Source: Bacillota bacterium (GTDB taxonomy: Bacteria > Bacillota > Clostridia > Peptostreptococcales > Anaerovoracaceae). Taken from it: a stretch of 9,290 nt of DNA. Below the pieces are notes generated by a model. It did not search any database and was not told the DNA's origin. It saw only the letters and a list, made by a program, of their open reading frames with translations. This document shows, piece after piece, positions 6,826-9,290 of this stretch. How positions within the stretch are numbered: position 1 is the stretch's first letter; each line of letters opens with the position of its first letter. The stretch covers positions 1 through 9,290 of the forward strand of contig JAFZRG010000040.1 of assembly GCA_017619985.1 (NCBI GenBank), given 5' to 3'. A program made the position numbers and the translations under genes.

Positions 6826-7737
6826 TTATGCAAATAACTTGGTAGCTACAATCAGAATGAGGGGAAGAGTGATCAACGATAACACTGCAGACTGACAGAT
6901 ACAGACTGAGGCCCGATGATAATCTCCGCCTGCACGTTTCGCGTAGATCGCCACATTGATCCCCACTGGACAACTTGCTGCGATCAGCAACGCAAGCTTA
7001 AAATCCATTCCGATGTTCGGAATCAAAGCCAGAACTGCCAGGGTAGCCGCGGGAATTATCAAAAGCCTCGCGATGCTCACAGGATAGATCGACGGATTGC
7101 GGAAGAGTTCCGTAAACGGAACTTCCGCAAGATAATAACCGAGAACGATCATCGAAAGGGGCGTATTGCATTTTGTAATACCGGTGATGCAGCTGTTCAG
7201 CGTGCTCGGAAGCTGTATCGGAAGAAGATAAACGACGACCCCGATCATCAACGATATGACAAGAGGGTTTTTAAGGATCGTAGTCAGTTTGGTCTTTGTT
7301 TTCGGCAGCAGAAGGGGCATGCCGTACGTCCATTGAAGGATGTTCTGCAATGAGACGTAAGCTGCGATCAGAAAAATCGCATCGGATCCCAGGATCGAAG
7401 AGATCAGAGGGACCCCCGTAAAGCCGGCTTGGGAAAAGCAGGAGGAAAAATTATCGATCGGCCTTTTCCGGAAAAGTAAATAAGACAGTACCATAGACAG
7501 TCCGAGAAGAGCTATCGCCAGCACAAAGGAAATGGCAAGCTGAAATGTTGCTTCAGCCGTTGTTTCCCGGAAAAAAGATGAAATAATGACGCAGGGCAAG
7601 ATGACGTAAACACGAAGCGTCGAGAAGGCGGAACACCCTTCCTGTGAGATCATTTTTCTGCGCTGCAGAATATAGCCGATCATACAGTATATGACCATGA
7701 TGATAAGCTGCTTGATAAGAATCATGACGTTATCCAT
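6826..7737 (-). CDS. AEC-family (auxin efflux carrier type) membrane transporter
   Basis: A 303-residue, very hydrophobic inner-membrane protein with about ten transmembrane segments in two halves separated by a short polar region (RKRPIDNF; KTKTK after it). The family is recognised from the overall pattern: an N-terminal GYILQRRKMIS loop, RVYVILPCVIISSF, then SQAGFTGVPLISSILG with its broken helix, and a C-terminal AASCPVGINVAIYAKR segment. Bacterial members move organic acids, amino acid derivatives or similar anions; direction and substrate cannot be read from sequence. The start at 7737 has AGGAGG eight bases upstream; a start ten codons earlier would be upstream of that site. It is the first gene of an operon with the M20D amidohydrolase and is divergent from a LysR regulator, the usual layout for substrate-induced uptake and breakdown. 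GC is low compared with flanking core genes. Confidence 0.9.
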   Translation of the reverse strand: MDNVMILIKQLIIMVIYCMIGYILQRRKMISQEGCSAFSTLRVYVILPCVIISSFFRETTAEATFQLAISFVLAIALLGLSMVLSYLLFRKRPIDNFSSCFSQAGFTGVPLISSILGSDAIFLIAAYVSLQNILQWTYGMPLLLPKTKTKLTTILKNPLVISLMIGVVVYLLPIQLPSTLNSCITGITKCNTPLSMIVLGYYLAEVPFTELFRNPSIYPVSIARLLIIPAATLAVLALIPNIGMDFKLALLIAASCPVGINVAIYAKRAGGDYHRASVCICQSAVLSLITLPLILIVATKLFA

Positions 7738-7745
7738 TCTTCTCT

Positions 7746-7751
7746 CCTCCT
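7746..7751 (-). promoter_or_regulatory. Ribosome binding site for the AEC transporter
   Basis: A perfect AGGAGG on the minus strand, eight bases before ATG 7737. It decides this start over the in-frame start at 7767. Confidence 0.85.
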
Positions 7752-7757
7752 GGTACC

Positions 7758-7786
7758 AATCTAACAAAGGGGTATTATGATGTCAA
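7758..7786 (-). promoter_or_regulatory. Candidate promoter of the AEC transporter / amidohydrolase operon
   Basis: On the minus strand a perfect TTGACA (7786-7781) is followed by a 17-base spacer and TAGATT (7763-7758, four of six). The start would be near 7751, directly at the ribosome binding site. A second -10 candidate, CATAAT (7779-7774, five of six), has no -35 box but would start near 7767. That puts the T-N11-A palindrome at about -68, the classic activator position of LysR proteins, so it may be the true regulated promoter. Confidence 0.45.
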
Positions 7787-7805
7787 AGCAGAGCTGCAGG
7801 TGAAA

Positions 7806-7854
7806 AACCTATGAAAATCAACAACCTATAATGTTTTATTATGAATAAAGGTTG
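7806..7854. promoter_or_regulatory. AACCT half-site cluster in the divergent promoter region
   Basis: AACCTAT occurs twice in direct orientation (7806-7812 and 7823-7829, 17 bases apart). The second copy extends to CAACCT (7822-7827), which is matched by the inverted AGGTTG (7849-7854). The inverted copy overlaps the -35 box of the regulator gene. The cluster surrounds the T-N11-A palindrome and may form an extended operator. Confidence 0.4.
7829..7841. promoter_or_regulatory. T-N11-A palindrome, candidate LysR binding site
   Basis: TAATGTTTTATTA fits the LysR-family T-N11-A rule with dyad arms TAAT/ATTA. With the flanking A and T it becomes a 5-5-5 palindrome (7828-7842). It lies between the transporter and regulator promoters, where a LysR protein would both control the operon and its own gene. 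Confidence 0.5.
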
Positions 7855-7880
7855 CTTTTTAGCATATTTCACGCTACACT
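7852..7880 (+). promoter_or_regulatory. Promoter of the LysR-type regulator gene
   Basis: TTGCTT (7852-7857, four of six) and TACACT (7875-7880, four of six) are separated by exactly 17 bases, giving a start near 7887 and a leader of about 47 bases. The inverted AGGTTG half-site overlaps the -35 box, which suggests autorepression. Confidence 0.5.
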
Positions 7881-7923
7881 GAAAAAAGAAGGGCTCATAC
7901 CCATAATAAAGTTGAATGGGTCT

Positions 7924-7928
7924 AGGAG
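7924..7928 (+). promoter_or_regulatory. Ribosome binding site for the LysR gene
   Basis: AGGAG lies five bases before ATG 7934 and rules out the upstream in-frame ATG at 7916, which precedes it. Confidence 0.75.
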
Positions 7929-7933
7929 TTACA

Positions 7934-8863
7934 ATGAAGATAAGTGATCTGGAGTTATTTCAGGCCGTTGTAAAACAAGGATCGCTGACGGCCGCCGCAA
8001 AAGAGGTCCATATCTCACAGCCTGCCGCCAGCAATGCGATCAAGACGATGGAGAACGAACTGGGTATTATCCTTCTGGATCGTGCTTCGGGTCAACGGAC
8101 ACCGCTTGGGCTGACAGAGGCCGGTTCCATTTTTTCCACCTACTGCAATGATGCGCTGATCCGGTATCATCACATGCAGGCGTCTTTGGCGCAGGCCGGA
8201 GGCGAATCGCTGTCTTTGTCTGTCTGCGTCACCCCTACGGTCGGCGCATCCGTCATGCCGGCATTCATGCAGTATTTCGCCCAGGCTTATCCGGGAATTA
8301 CCTGTACTGTCCGAACCACGGTAGATGTTCTTACTCACCCGGAGCAGTTGCTGCATAGCGGCAATTGCGATCTGATCATCACTCCCTCTGCACCGAAAAA
8401 CAGCACATTGGAAACGAAGGTCTTTTTCCGTGACGCAATCATCCCGGTGGTGGCAGCTTCCTATGGAGCAAAGGCAAAACTGTCGCTGAAAGAACTGTGC
8501 GCCATGCCGATCGTCGCCAGACCGGAACAGAGTCTGAATATGCAGGCAGTGATAAAAGCTTTAAAAAAGCATCATATCCCGTATGATTCGCTTTCTATCG
8601 CCATGCAGGTGAACGGAGATTCGGATGTTTTGACCGTTGTGCGCTCCGGAGCTGGCGTCGGTTTTGTTACGCGTTCCATCTATGAAACGAGCGGATTGAA
8701 GGACGTCGTTATTCCATTGGAAGTGGAAGGATTTACGATCGAAAGGTATCTGTATCTGGTACAGAGGTGCAATGAGGCGCCGTCTTACGCCATAGATACT
8801 TTCTGCAAGTTTGCGGACAGTTCTCTTTGGCGCGGCGGGTTCGGCTTTCAGACACAGATATGA
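7934..8863 (+). CDS. LysR-type transcriptional regulator
   Basis: A 309-residue DNA-binding regulator. Residues 1-60 form the winged helix-turn-helix with the family wording: DLELFQAVVKQGSLTAAAKE, then the recognition helix in ISQPAASNAIKTMENELG, and LGLTEAGSIF. A linker helix follows, and from about residue 90 to the end lies a periplasmic-binding-protein-like effector domain (for example LSVCVTPTVGASVMPAF and SGAGVGFVTRS). Length is typical. It is transcribed away from the AEC transporter/M20D operon across a 196-base gap holding a T-N11-A palindrome, so it most likely controls that operon in response to the transported compound or its product, and also its own gene. The effector is unknown. 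GC is low like the operon it faces. No terminator is seen after it; the dnaX promoter begins eight bases beyond its stop codon. Confidence 0.94.
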   Translation: MKISDLELFQAVVKQGSLTAAAKEVHISQPAASNAIKTMENELGIILLDRASGQRTPLGLTEAGSIFSTYCNDALIRYHHMQASLAQAGGESLSLSVCVTPTVGASVMPAFMQYFAQAYPGITCTVRTTVDVLTHPEQLLHSGNCDLIITPSAPKNSTLETKVFFRDAIIPVVAASYGAKAKLSLKELCAMPIVARPEQSLNMQAVIKALKKHHIPYDSLSIAMQVNGDSDVLTVVRSGAGVGFVTRSIYETSGLKDVVIPLEVEGFTIERYLYLVQRCNEAPSYAIDTFCKFADSSLWRGGFGFQTQI

Positions 8864-8870
8864 CCGATTA

Positions 8871-8879
8871 TGGTATAAT
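8871..8879 (+). promoter_or_regulatory. Extended -10 promoter of dnaX
   Basis: TGGTATAAT is a perfect TATAAT (8874-8879) with an upstream TG, the extended -10 form. The -35 position (8851-8856, GACACA) lies within the end of the LysR gene and is poor, as is common with extended -10 promoters. The start would be near 8886. Confidence 0.6.
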
Positions 8880-8913
8880 ACAGTATTAGATCATTACGAA
8901 AAACGAGGACGCT

Positions 8914-9290
8914 ATGTACCAGGCTCTATACCGCAGTTTCCGGCCCGAGACGTTCGACACGCTGCTCGGCCAGGAACACATCGAGAAAATACTGAAAAAC
9001 CAGCTCGCGACGGGCACGACGGGCCACGCGTATCTGTTCTGCGGGACCCGCGGAACAGGCAAAACGACCACGGCGCGCCTGCTCGCAAAGGCCCTGAACT
9101 GCACCGCGGAATCGGGCGAAAAACCCTGCGGGGAATGCCCGAGCTGCAAGGCCATCGCGGAGGGCAATTTCGTGGACGTCATGGAGATCGACGCGGCGTC
9201 GAACCGCGGCGTGGACGACATCCGCGAGCTGCGCGAGACCGTGTACTTTCCGCCCATCCAGGGCAAATACAAGGTCTACATCATCGATGA
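8914..9290 (+). CDS. dnaX: DNA polymerase III subunit gamma/tau DnaX (3' end outside window)
   Basis: The first 125 codons of the clamp-loader ATPase that loads the beta sliding clamp at replication forks. The N-terminus YQALYRSFRPETFDTLLGQ is the standard family opening. Walker A is GTRGTGKT (residues 44-51, Lys50). The zinc-binding cysteines are Cys63, Cys72, Cys75 and Cys78, followed by the conserved DVMEIDAASNRGVDDIREL stretch and the beginning of the Walker B strand (YKVYIID) at the window edge. ATG 8914 is preceded by GAGG (8905-8908) at five bases. Composition returns to the high-GC style of ligA. In Bacillus, dnaX directly follows the SRP RNA and precedes yaaK/ybaB and recR; here the SRP RNA is about 6.7 kb upstream with five accessory genes in between. 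Confidence 0.97.
   Translation, partial: MYQALYRSFRPETFDTLLGQEHIEKILKNQLATGTTGHAYLFCGTRGTGKTTTARLLAKALNCTAESGEKPCGECPSCKAIAEGNFVDVMEIDAASNRGVDDIRELRETVYFPPIQGKYKVYIID

Noticed and set aside
6831..6833. TTG start giving an eight-residue N-terminal extension to the amidohydrolase
   Set aside because: It overlaps the end of the transporter gene and lacks a ribosome binding site, while ATG 6809 has GGAGGA at five bases.
1..9290. CRISPR arrays, tRNA or rRNA genes, insertion sequences, integrases
   Set aside because: No regularly spaced repeats, cloverleaf or rRNA sequence, transposase or recombinase motifs, or terminal inverted repeats were seen on either strand.

Overview
The window carries a stretch of bacterial chromosome, most likely from a Bacillota (Firmicutes) organism with fairly high GC. 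Evidence for this is the Clostridia-like wording of its NAD+-dependent DNA ligase (motifs such as SLQDVFSKEEV), strong AGGAGG-type ribosome binding sites, consensus sigma-A promoters, and an SRP RNA lying in the same neighbourhood as dnaX, an arrangement known from Bacillus. The genus cannot be fixed from sequence reading alone.

Layout. Positions 1-1968 hold ligA, cut at its 5' end by the window edge. A near-consensus promoter (1979-2007) then drives a small-type signal recognition particle RNA closed by a perfect 20-bp helix (2021-2149). Sixty-two bases further on begins a 785-residue TIR / NB-ARC-type STAND ATPase / TPR protein (2212-4569), a domain layout typical of bacterial NLR-like immune proteins. 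It ends at a bidirectional terminator (4584-4618) shared with a convergent gene for a PLP enzyme of the D-cysteine desulfhydrase / ACC deaminase family (4637-5596, minus). Upstream of that, also on the minus strand, is a two-gene operon: an AEC-family membrane transporter (6826-7737) followed 16 bases later by an M20D amidohydrolase (5682-6809). A LysR-type regulator (7934-8863, plus) is divergent from this operon. The 196-base gap between them contains promoters for both sides, a T-N11-A palindrome and AACCT half-sites. The window closes with the first 125 codons of dnaX (from 8914, plus), the clamp-loader gamma/tau subunit.

How the parts fit. ligA, the SRP RNA and dnaX are core housekeeping functions. 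Everything between the SRP RNA and dnaX looks accessory: a candidate abortive-infection type immune NLR, a D-amino-acid/sulfur PLP enzyme, and a LysR-controlled transporter-plus-amidase module that probably handles an N-acylated amino acid or similar amide. The amidase/transporter/regulator block is visibly poorer in GC than its neighbours, whereas the TIR-STAND gene and the PLP enzyme match the host-like composition. The most interesting element is the TIR-STAND gene, which looks like a complete one-gene defence system placed directly behind the SRP RNA.
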